From CAYLOP01 sp964385305 (GTDB lineage Bacteria > Chloroflexota > Anaerolineae > Anaerolineales > E44-bin32), in the NCBI GenBank assembly GCA_964385305.1, contig CAYLOP010000079.1, forward strand, positions 1 to 13,978: a stretch of DNA of 13,978 nucleotides, in the 5' to 3' direction. Position numbers and translations under genes: made by a program. The notes beneath the pieces were generated by a model. It had not been told where the DNA came from. It made no database searches and saw nothing but the letters and a program-made list of their open reading frames with translations. This document shows, piece by piece, positions 6,754 to 13,101 of the stretch (the first letter of the stretch is position 1; every line of letters starts with the position of its first letter).

Positions 6754-7179
6754 TTGGAGCGAACCCGCGTACGCCTAGGAGTATGAATCTAGCGCAATGA
6801 TTGTATCGAAATCGAGAGGGTCAGGTTCAAATGATGTATGTCTTATTTGAGAATGAAGAGGCTTTTTATTTACGGGGTTGAGAGGAGGACAGGAGCACCC
6901 TTTCTTCATTTTAGTCCATTACGGGATCGGACGATCGGCAGCATTCTCGGTGAGTAAGCTTCCAAATCAGCAAGAAATTCGTATAGCCATTCGCCATTTA
7001 TTCACCATCTAAGCATGAAAGCATGTCCTTAAATCTATCCCACAACACGTTGGAAAACTCAGGAGATGTTGTATGATGGCGATAAGGAAATCGTTGCCGC
7101 GTAGCCAACCTAGGATACGCTATCTTGGGGCTATTGTCTGGAAAACCGTTTGGAACTTAGGTTTGAGGAGGACGTGGGT
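6754..7179. other. Gene-poor intergenic stretch
   Basis: About 425 bp with stops in all frames. The only starts give peptides of at most about 35 residues with no features. It is more AT-rich than its surroundings. Towards the right end, TTGGAA (7050-7055) and TATGAT (7072-7077) are 16 bp apart and could be the promoter of the methyltransferase gene, giving a leader of about 95 nt. Confidence 0.5.
7050..7077 (+). promoter_or_regulatory. Possible sigma70-like promoter of the methyltransferase gene
   Basis: A -35-like TTGGAA (7050-7055) and a -10-like TATGAT (7072-7077) are separated by 16 bp and lie about 100 nt before the gene's start codon. Each box deviates from consensus. Confidence 0.35.
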
Positions 7180-7677
7180 GTGAAAAATGCATCGATGCTC
7201 GTTATAGGAATCGTCCTTACCATCGCAGCTGTAGGCCAGATCGTCCTGTCTGTTCTACGCTACGTCCCGGACGGGAATACGATCCTGCGAAATGCCGGAT
7301 GGGCGGTGTTAGCGCTTTCCGGCGTCTTTGGCTGGCTTCCCATCTTCACGTTTCGCAAACATGGTGGTGTTGCAAAGGGAAGCAGCTACATGCACACCTC
7401 GGAATTGGTGCAGGCCGGTGTCTACGGCATCGTGCGGCACCCGCAGTACCTTGCCGGTATTTTGATGAACCTGGCGCTTTGGATGATCGCTCAGGACTGG
7501 CTGGTGGGTGTCTTCGGGCTGGCGGCTGCCGCCACCAACTTTGGCAGCATTCCTCTTGAAGAGCAAGGTAATCTGGAAAAGTTTGGGGAAGCCTACGAAA
7601 TTTATAGGGCGCATGTACCGTGTTTGAACTTTATAGCGGGCATTATGAGGGCGCTCCGTAGGGATCGCGCTTCGTAG
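7180..7677 (+). CDS. Isoprenylcysteine carboxyl methyltransferase-like membrane protein
   Basis: A 165-residue integral membrane protein. I chose GTG 7180 because a near-perfect GAGGAGG (7165-7171) lies 8 nt upstream; a longer frame from TTG 7150 would place this site inside the gene. Hydrophobic segments occur at about 5-28, 38-55, 90-105 and 107-122. The family signature is clear: G80-VYGIVRHPQYLAG, then E127-E-Q-GNLEKFGEAYEIYRAHVP. These are the SAM-binding RHPxY and EExxL...FGxxYxxYxxxVP motifs of ICMT/PEMT-type methyltransferases. Bacterial members methylate lipids or small molecules, often of unknown identity, and the substrate cannot be read here. The next gene starts about 40 nt downstream, so the two may be co-transcribed. 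Confidence 0.85.
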   Translation: MKNASMLVIGIVLTIAAVGQIVLSVLRYVPDGNTILRNAGWAVLALSGVFGWLPIFTFRKHGGVAKGSSYMHTSELVQAGVYGIVRHPQYLAGILMNLALWMIAQDWLVGVFGLAAAATNFGSIPLEEQGNLEKFGEAYEIYRAHVPCLNFIAGIMRALRRDRAS

Positions 7678-7719
7678 ATCGATCGCGTTAGATGCAGAAA
7701 TCTCGATGAGGATCGTGAG

Positions 7720-8064
7720 ATGAACGGGATGATCGCTTTCTGTGGAATCGATTGCCAGGAATGTGGCGCACGGTTGGCCACAGAGCACGACGATGATGAG
7801 AAACGAAGGGAGGTCGCAGAGCTGTGGTCGAAAGAACATGGCACAGACCTGAAGCCACAGGATATCAACTGCGAAGGCTGTACAACGGAGGGCGGCCTTT
7901 TATTTAGTTATTGCATGGTGTGCGAGATCAGACGATGTGGAAGAGCGAGGGGTGTTCAAAACTGTGGGTATTGCGTTGATTATCCCTGCTCCAAGCTCGA
8001 TGCGATTTTCGAGATGGTCCCTGAGGCGGAACTTCGTCTGGATAAGATCGCACGGGCATTGTGA
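7720..8064 (+). CDS. DUF3795 cysteine-rich protein
   Basis: A 114-residue soluble protein with 11 cysteines, arranged as in DUF3795. The N-terminus reads AFC8-GIDC12-QEC15-GA, a central NC51-EGC54 pair follows, and the C-terminal cluster is C65, C68, C73, C82, C85 and C90. The spacing suggests metal (zinc or iron-sulfur) binding. The function of the family is unknown. GAGG lies about 10 nt before the ATG; a second in-frame ATG three codons on is possible. The gene lies 42 nt behind the methyltransferase gene. No catalytic motif is recognised. Confidence 0.85.
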   Translation: MNGMIAFCGIDCQECGARLATEHDDDEKRREVAELWSKEHGTDLKPQDINCEGCTTEGGLLFSYCMVCEIRRCGRARGVQNCGYCVDYPCSKLDAIFEMVPEAELRLDKIARAL

Positions 8065-8248
8065 TCCTTCGGTAGAACCCAGCTGACCCACGCCCAGGAC
8101 CCTCGTTCGACGCATGCACGAATGGAAGCGGTTTGGTGAGACTCAAGGCGATCCCGCGACCGCTACCCACGAATAGAAGGGAGGGAATGCAACTAAAGGC
8201 GACGCTATCGGTTACCGGATTTTTGACATTATTGGGAGGCTATTCTCG

Positions 8249-8629
8249 ATGGAAACCAGGATATCGCCAGCATTGAAGACCACATTTCTCCTGCACGCAA
8301 TTGTAGCGACGCTCTTCGGCTTTGTGTATCTGCTTATTCCAGGCTGGTTCGGCAAGCTCATCAACTGGCCTATGCAGGAAGTCGAGGCCTATCGCCTCCT
8401 CGGGGCGGCGATCCTAGGCTTTGGAACGAGCTCGTGGCTGGCATACCGTGAAAACACCCGAGAAGCGGTGATCGTCGTTGTCCGGATGGAGCTCGTCTGG
8501 ACTGGGCTCGGGACGCTTGTGATGCTGTACGGTGTCCTTCTCGCCGACTTGCCCGCATTCACCTGGGTCAACATCGTCATCTTGGCGGCGTTTGCCGTGC
8601 TCTTCAGCGTGTTCTACCCACGGAAGTAG
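8249..8629 (+). CDS. Small four-helix membrane protein
   Basis: A 126-residue, very hydrophobic protein. GGGAGG (8234-8239) lies 9 nt before the ATG. Four transmembrane stretches are visible: about 11-30 (LLHAIVATLFGFVYLLIPGW), 48-64 (LLGAAILGFGTSSWLAY), 73-96 and 104-123, ending in a basic YPRK tail. The segment after helix 1 (GWFGKLINWPMQEVEAYRLLGAAILGFG) resembles uncharacterised bacterial four-helix proteins with a conserved RxxGA stretch, but I cannot assign a named family. It sits 184 nt downstream of the DUF3795 gene and probably has its own promoter. Confidence 0.75.
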   Translation: METRISPALKTTFLLHAIVATLFGFVYLLIPGWFGKLINWPMQEVEAYRLLGAAILGFGTSSWLAYRENTREAVIVVVRMELVWTGLGTLVMLYGVLLADLPAFTWVNIVILAAFAVLFSVFYPRK

Positions 8630-8733
8630 TTCGAACCGGAACCAGGGATGCGAGGGTATACAAGTGATGAACGCTATGGCTTGACAAGTTGGACGTCCAC
8701 CTCATGCTGCCTGACCGCGCACTGCAATACATC

Positions 8734-8762
8734 AAAAAGCCCCTCATCTTTGGGGGGCTTCG
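8734..8762. terminator. Hairpin terminator, strongest on the minus strand
   Basis: AAGCCCC (8737-8743) and GGGGCTT (8754-8760) form a 7-bp stem with a 10-nt loop. Five A precede the stem, so on the minus strand it is followed by TTTTT, the classical intrinsic terminator form. On the plus strand only a short T run follows. It lies after the four-helix gene and probably ends that transcript. Confidence 0.5.
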
Positions 8763-8870
8763 CTGTATATAGTGGCCATCCCTGCATCTAGGCATTCTCT
8801 GCGATCGGGGAAGGTGACCCTATCGCTCGTCGCAAGCATGATAGCGCCATGGATCGAAGGAGATGGCTTG

Positions 8871-9686
8871 ATGATTAAGAGAATCGTTTCCGAGAAAGGC
8901 TTGGTAGCGGATCTTTTCCACAACGACTCGGGTCAGCCGCGGCGTGCGATCATCATGCTGGGTGGGTCGGAAGGCGGAAAGAGTTGGAGTCGCTTTGGAT
9001 TGCGACAGCCATTGAACTACCTGCTCAAGCAAGGGTATTGTGTCCTCTCCTTGGCATATTTCAAAGCCCCTGGTCTGCCGCGCACGTTGGAGGAAATCCC
9101 GCTCGAGTACTTTGAGATGGCATTCTCCTGGCTCCAAACGCAGCCAGAGGTCATCCCGGATGGGGTGGCGCTGATCGGGGGCTCGAAGGGCGCCGAAGCC
9201 GCCCTGCTGCTAGGCAGCCGTTACCCGCAGGTCAGGGCTGTGGTTGCACTTAGCCCGAGTTCTGTGGTCTGGCAGGGCATCCCGAGCAATCGCTTTGATT
9301 TGGGTAAGGGGTCCAAGTCCTCGTGGTCCCACGGCGGGGATGGGTTACCCTTTGTGCCCTACGTACGCGCCGCTGGGGACATCGCAAGCTTGCTGATACT
9401 GCGACTGCGCAAGCTGCATGAGACGGCGCTCGAGAACACAACCCGCGTTGTGGAAGCCACCATTCCCATGGAAAAAACTCGCGGCGCTATTTTGCTGTTG
9501 TCCGGGAAGCGCGATCAGCTTTGGCCCTCCACCTCGATGAGCGAGCAGGTGATGCGGCGACTGGCGGAAAACGGATTCGAGCATCCCTTTCAACACATCG
9601 CCTATGATACGAGTCACAATGGGTTGGTCATGAAACGGTATTGCTGGCGGGCGATCTTCACCTTCTTGGGAGAGAATTTCGCCTAG
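8871..9686 (+). CDS. BAAT_C-like alpha/beta hydrolase
   Basis: A 271-residue cytoplasmic hydrolase. The frame is open from 8772, but AAGGAGA (8857-8863) points to ATG 8871. An early GGSEGG loop (31-36) is the oxyanion-side motif of this family. The nucleophile elbow is G103-G-S105-K-G107, in the context GGSKGAEAALLLGSRYP. An acid is found at Asp215 (SGKRDQLWPS) and a histidine at His249 (DTSHNG). That order and spacing match the C-terminal domain of bile acid-CoA:amino acid N-acyltransferase / acyl-CoA thioesterases. In bacteria such proteins are thought to hydrolyse thioesters or esters; the substrate is unknown. The domain stands alone, without the N-terminal thioester-hydrolase domain of eukaryotic members. 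The gene converges on the next propeller gene across a shared terminator. Confidence 0.85.
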   Translation: MIKRIVSEKGLVADLFHNDSGQPRRAIIMLGGSEGGKSWSRFGLRQPLNYLLKQGYCVLSLAYFKAPGLPRTLEEIPLEYFEMAFSWLQTQPEVIPDGVALIGGSKGAEAALLLGSRYPQVRAVVALSPSSVVWQGIPSNRFDLGKGSKSSWSHGGDGLPFVPYVRAAGDIASLLILRLRKLHETALENTTRVVEATIPMEKTRGAILLLSGKRDQLWPSTSMSEQVMRRLAENGFEHPFQHIAYDTSHNGLVMKRYCWRAIFTFLGENFA

Positions 9687-9792
9687 GCGTTCCATACACG
9701 AGATTGTGCGAAACACAGGCGGACCTGGCATAGCGCGTTTAAAGCGACAGGTGGCGCGTTCTCAAGAAATCTGCCCTGGCGAGAAAAACGCG

Positions 9793-9817
9793 GGGAGCTC
9801 TCAACCTGGGAGCTCCC
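9793..9817. terminator. Hairpin terminator between convergent genes
   Basis: GGGAGCTC (9793-9800) and GAGCTCCC (9810-9817) pair over 8 bp around a 9-nt loop. On the minus strand the stem is followed by GCGTTTTTC, so it can end the propeller transcript that stops at 9850. It may also stop the hydrolase transcript from the other side. Confidence 0.6.
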
Positions 9818-9849
9818 TGAAATATTCATGGCTTTTCCCAAACCATATT

Positions 9850-11022
9850 CTACGGACTTACCCAATCCATCAAGAAAAGAATCCTTACCGGCAGGGGGAG
9901 GTCATCGATCGGTTTGACATCCCACGACCCTGCTGTGGCGAGGTACACCTCTTCCGTCTGCGCCTGGTTCAGCGCCTGGAAGGCAAGCAACTGGCCATCG
10001 TACCGCCACACGGGAATGCTGCCTTCGCCGATATAGGTCTCCTCCTGGCCATTCGGTCGGATGACCCATAGATTGGGTGCCCTTCCGGTTGCCGGCGGCT
10101 CGTTGTATGTGGTGAAGGCCAGCCACGCGCCATCAGGGCTCCAGGTCAGATCATTGTTGAACATGCTGCCTCCGAGTTGTTGATAGGTGTGCATGACTTG
10201 CGAAGTTTTCGCTTCGAGGTCGAAAATGACGATGCCGAGCTGGGACGTCCCGCTACCTGTGAAATCGGCTGCCACAAACCAGGCTATGTGGCGTCCATCC
10301 GGCGACCAGACCGGCTGGAAGAGCATAGCAACCTCCAGTCCGTACGCTGCCGAATCGAAGACCTGCAACCCATCCTCCCATGTATAAACCAGGACAGTCC
10401 CACCATAACCGCCATAGAAGATCGACTGGCCGTCGGGTGAAACAGCCCGAAGCCCACCGCTTTCAGAATCCAGGACACGGTATCCAGTTCCATCGATGCC
10501 GACCACGGTTGGATAGCTCGAATTTTCCATACCGATGGCCATGTCGGAACCAAAGACGATGATGTCCGTTCGGCCTAGAACCCAGGTTGGCGAGACCTCG
10601 TCCCGATCTGGAGTGTTTGTGATATTCCTGCGCACACCTGTGGAAATGTCCATGAGCCAGACATCCCCCATATAGGTGACAGGATCTTCCGCGACATAGG
10701 CGAACCACTTCCCGTCTGGGGATCGCCGGGCGAGTTCTTCGTCGATCAGTAACTCGAGTTCGCCCGCGCGATTGAACCACCACGTCCCATCTGCGTTTGT
10801 GAAGATCAAGCCGGATGCCGGATGGACGGGTGGTGGCGGCGCTTCCGTCTCGACCACCGTAGGTGTTGGGATTTGGGTAAGGACGATGATCTCATCCTTC
10901 CCATTGTCGATCGGTTCGCCAGCCTGTTCAGGTCCGTTCTCGATTCCTACACAGGAAGCCAACAGGGACGCTGCTCCCAGCGCAAGAACCAGAATCATCA
11001 AGTTCCAAGAGTTAATCTTCAT
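9850..11022 (-). CDS. Lipoprotein with TolB-like PD40 beta-propeller
   Basis: A 390-residue lipoprotein. A GTG at 11055 could extend it, but ATG 11022 gives a textbook signal peptide: MKINSW, hydrophobic residues 8-20, lipobox L21-A-S-C24. A Pro/Thr-rich linker (about 48-69) follows. The body has PD40 blades with SPDG turns near residues 101, 195, 240 and 295 and a degenerate RYDG turn near 340, each followed by a hydrophobic strand (for example SPDGRHIAWFV, SPDGAWLAFTT). These resemble the periplasmic TolB/DPP propeller class. There is no peptidase or other enzymatic domain. It is the fourth propeller lipoprotein in the window, and its blades differ from the WD40 type at 2297-4564. The role is probably ligand or protein binding on the outer face of the membrane. 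A hairpin terminator follows. Confidence 0.87.
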   Translation of the reverse strand: MKINSWNLMILVLALGAASLLASCVGIENGPEQAGEPIDNGKDEIIVLTQIPTPTVVETEAPPPPVHPASGLIFTNADGTWWFNRAGELELLIDEELARRSPDGKWFAYVAEDPVTYMGDVWLMDISTGVRRNITNTPDRDEVSPTWVLGRTDIIVFGSDMAIGMENSSYPTVVGIDGTGYRVLDSESGGLRAVSPDGQSIFYGGYGGTVLVYTWEDGLQVFDSAAYGLEVAMLFQPVWSPDGRHIAWFVAADFTGSGTSQLGIVIFDLEAKTSQVMHTYQQLGGSMFNNDLTWSPDGAWLAFTTYNEPPATGRAPNLWVIRPNGQEETYIGEGSIPVWRYDGQLLAFQALNQAQTEEVYLATAGSWDVKPIDDLPLPVRILFLMDWVSP

Positions 11023-11148
11023 CTGTATCTCTACCCTCAATTGAGATTTAATCACCTGACATGGATCTCAGCATATCCGCCGGTAGCCCGAATGGGCATC
11101 GTCTGGCAGCCCCTCGAGCGGTTTGCTCTTGGTCGTCACATTTCGAGA

Positions 11149-11164
11149 TGATCATTATAGATCA
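11149..11164 (-). promoter_or_regulatory. -10 box enclosed in a dyad, upstream of the propeller gene
   Basis: TGATC-ATTATA-GATCA is a perfect dyad whose 6-bp centre reads TATAAT on the minus strand, about 130 nt before the start of the propeller gene at 11022. No good -35 box is seen. The exact flanking of the -10 by dyad arms suggests an operator, but the arms are short. Confidence 0.4.
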
Positions 11165-11295
11165 AAATGGTCGGAAATTAGTCCCCCGGCAGAATGTGAT
11201 TTTGTAAGAAGTTATTGTATGATCGAAAGGTGAAGCGTGGAACTCGGCAATCACTGAGACTGCCTGGAAGGAAGCCTACGAAAGAGAGACATTCC

Positions 11296-11520
11296 ATGAT
11301 ACACCGGGGAAAGCCGATCTTCTTTAATGGCTTTGGAAATTACATAGAACTCATCACGCATAAGCGGAAATACCGATACCTGAGGGAATGGCAGTTCCAG
11401 AATCGAGTTCGCGGGATCATGATCGTGGTCTTAGTCCTTGCTTCTCTCTTGTAAATCATCCTTTCCGTCATTCAAGCCCTGAAAGGAAGTCGCTCATCGG
11501 GGGTGTGGCCATGCCTGTAG
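11296..11520 (+). pseudogene. Small membrane ORF interrupted by an in-frame TAA
   Basis: From ATG 11296 (weak GAGAGA site upstream) a 52-residue frame runs to TAA at 11452-11454. It contains an aromatic/basic segment (NYIELITHKRKYRYLREWQF) and the start of a hydrophobic helix, GIMIVVLVLASLL. Read past the TAA, the same frame continues IILSVIQALKGSRSS, completing a normal-length membrane helix with a basic cytoplasmic flank. It then stops at TAG 11518-11520, overlapping the ATG of the Nudix gene (11511) by 10 bp. That overlap is typical of an intact translationally coupled gene. I therefore read it as a gene of about 74 residues broken by one nonsense codon. A genuine 52-residue protein, or a sequencing error, remains possible. 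The family is not recognised. Confidence 0.4.
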
Positions 11521-12428
11521 AACTTGTTGCGGCTATCGTTGGCGGTATTTTTGCGATCATCGCTGCCTTGATCCCAATCCTGGTCATACGGAAAAAGAAA
11601 GAGAAAGAGGAACTCAGTCCAGCGTCGTCCATGCTGACAGAGGGCTTATCCGCCGTCGTGGGGATCGTCCAGCGTGGCAAACAAGTCTTGATGGTGCAAC
11701 GCAGGCAGCGTATCCGCGACCTGTCGTGGCAGTTCCCGGCTGGGGTTGTCAAGCCTGGCGTTGATCCACGCGATAAGCTTGAGCGTGAGGTGCTGCAGGA
11801 GACCGGTGTGCGGTGTAAGGCGGAGCGGTTTCTCGGAGCGAGGGTGCAGGAGGACACCAAGGTACTTTGCCAATACTTTCATTGCTCCTACCTGGGTGGG
11901 GAAGCGAGCAACCTGGATCCAGGCGAGAATGCCCAGGTCGCCTGGGTGCAAGTTGACGATGTACGTAGTCACATCACTTCGAGCATCTTCATCGAAATTG
12001 AGCTTCTGTTAGAAAAGATCGTACGCGATGAAATCCTGTCTAAGGTGGCGCTAGGCATTGTCCTCCACGATGGAGACGTTCTTGTCGTGAAAAAGAGAGC
12101 GGGGAATGGTGCCCTGGATTGGCGGTTCCCTGGCGGTGTTGTGGAATCGGGCGAATCAGAGGCTGAAGCCGCGGTAAGGGAGGTCGCAGAGGAAACAGGC
12201 GTGCACTGCACACCAGTGTGGAAACTCGGGGAACGTGTCCACCCTGACACGGGCCAGGTGGTTACATACTGGCTTTGCCATTATGACCAAGGGGTGGCCG
12301 CATTAGAAGAACCCGAAAAATTCTCTGAGGTCGCCTGGATGCGTCCTGAGGATGTCATCCGTACGTTCGCCGATCAATTGTTTGAGCCGGTGAGGTCCTA
12401 CCTGCAAAGTGAAGCAGCAAGGGAGTGA
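11511..12428 (+). CDS. Membrane-anchored tandem Nudix hydrolase
   Basis: A 305-residue protein. ATG 11511 is preceded by GGGGGTGTGG; the longer frame from 11388 adds residues without features. Residues 5-26 form one transmembrane helix, followed by RKKKEKEE, so both enzyme domains should face the cytoplasm. Nudix domain 1 (about 43-170) and domain 2 (about 175-300) are clearly duplicated: both have a W-x-FP-x-GVV entry, REV..ETGV and LG.RV..DT. Domain 2 has a complete Nudix box, G209-x5-E215-x7-R223-E-V-A-E-E228-T-G-V. Domain 1 has G78-x5-V84-x7-R92-E-V-L-Q96-E-T-G-V, so the first Glu is Val and one metal-binding Glu is Gln. Domain 1 is thus probably weakened or regulatory. Nudix enzymes cleave nucleoside diphosphates linked to another group; the substrate is unknown. 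It leads a group of close, same-strand genes. Confidence 0.88.
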   Translation: MPVELVAAIVGGIFAIIAALIPILVIRKKKEKEELSPASSMLTEGLSAVVGIVQRGKQVLMVQRRQRIRDLSWQFPAGVVKPGVDPRDKLEREVLQETGVRCKAERFLGARVQEDTKVLCQYFHCSYLGGEASNLDPGENAQVAWVQVDDVRSHITSSIFIEIELLLEKIVRDEILSKVALGIVLHDGDVLVVKKRAGNGALDWRFPGGVVESGESEAEAAVREVAEETGVHCTPVWKLGERVHPDTGQVVTYWLCHYDQGVAALEEPEKFSEVAWMRPEDVIRTFADQLFEPVRSYLQSEAARE

Positions 12429-12434
12429 GGATCC

Positions 12435-12542
12435 ATGCATACTCGTAGGGGCATGTTTCGAACGGACAGCTTGATCGGCGCAGTCCTGCTTCACGCGGGC
12501 TATGATCTGCTCGTCATCGTCCCCATCTTGAATACACCGTAA
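12435..12542 (+). pseudogene. Fragment resembling the C-terminus of a CPBP membrane protease
   Basis: This 35-codon ORF opens 6 nt after the Nudix stop, in the same frame, with GAGG just before the ATG. Its FRTDSLIGAVLLHAGYDLLV segment resembles the last conserved region of CPBP (Abi/CAAX-type) intramembrane proteases, in which an RTGS-like turn precedes a helix with an HAxxD/N metal-site motif. The catalytic EE..R and FxxxH motifs that should come before it are absent, so it cannot be an active protease. It is probably the remnant of a deleted gene; a real 35-residue membrane peptide is less likely. Confidence 0.35.
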
Positions 12543-12560
12543 CGAATGTGGGTGGTGCAT

Positions 12561-13049
12561 ATGTCCTTGGGAGAAACCTTATCCTACCTGGGGCTTTGGA
12601 GCCTGATCGGATCAGCACTTTTCAGCGCCTTTGTAGTTTTCGTCTTCAGAAGCGGTCTCGTCTACGCCTCGAGGAAGGATGATGGGACACTCAAGGAGAG
12701 AATCCCACGGCGAGGCTATCTTGTTATGGGCGCCTTCCTGCTCGCCATTGTGGGCTTCCTGGTTGCGGCGAACGCCTGCGGGCTGGCACGCAACGCTTTC
12801 AGCATCAGTTTGGGACGACTCTTTGCCTTGAATTTCGCGCTCTATCTCATCCTGTTCCTATATGACACGTTTGTGATCGATGGGTTAGTCGTGGGTCTTT
12901 GGCGCCCCAGCTTTCTGCAGCTCCCGGATGCCATGGGTTGGGAGTCCATGAAGGAGCACATGCTGCGATCTATTCCTGTCGGCCTGGCGTTTGGGGTCAT
13001 CCTTGCTGGTGTGAGCGCGATCCTTTCTTTCTTCATCGTGTTGCGATAG
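12561..13049 (+). CDS. Four-helix membrane protein of unknown function
   Basis: A 162-residue integral membrane protein. GGTGG lies 5 nt before the ATG at 12561; an ATG five codons earlier (12546) has no ribosome-binding site. Helices are visible at about 9-33 (with FSAFVVFVF), 53-75, 85-110 and 138-160. A basic loop follows helix 1 (SRKDDGTLKERIPRRG), and a Trp/Pro-containing loop lies between helices 3 and 4 (LWRPSFLQLPDAMGWESMKEH). Cys73 lies in helix 2. I do not recognise the family and see no catalytic motif. It follows the Nudix gene and precedes the last gene by 52 nt, so co-transcription is likely. Confidence 0.8.
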   Translation: MSLGETLSYLGLWSLIGSALFSAFVVFVFRSGLVYASRKDDGTLKERIPRRGYLVMGAFLLAIVGFLVAANACGLARNAFSISLGRLFALNFALYLILFLYDTFVIDGLVVGLWRPSFLQLPDAMGWESMKEHMLRSIPVGLAFGVILAGVSAILSFFIVLR

Positions 13050-13101
13050 GGAATTAAATATCGTCCGTCCCAGCTACCCGTTCCCAAAAGAGGACAGATT
13101 T

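Noticed and set aside
7309..7839. 176-codon minus-strand ORF
   Set aside because: It is antisense to the methyltransferase and DUF3795 genes, both with recognisable motifs and ribosome-binding sites.
8688..8700. TGGACGTCCA palindrome after TTGACA as an operator/promoter
   Set aside because: It is a perfect 10-bp palindrome, but no -10 box lies at proper spacing and the nearest gene start is 170 nt away with its own signals, so there is too little support.
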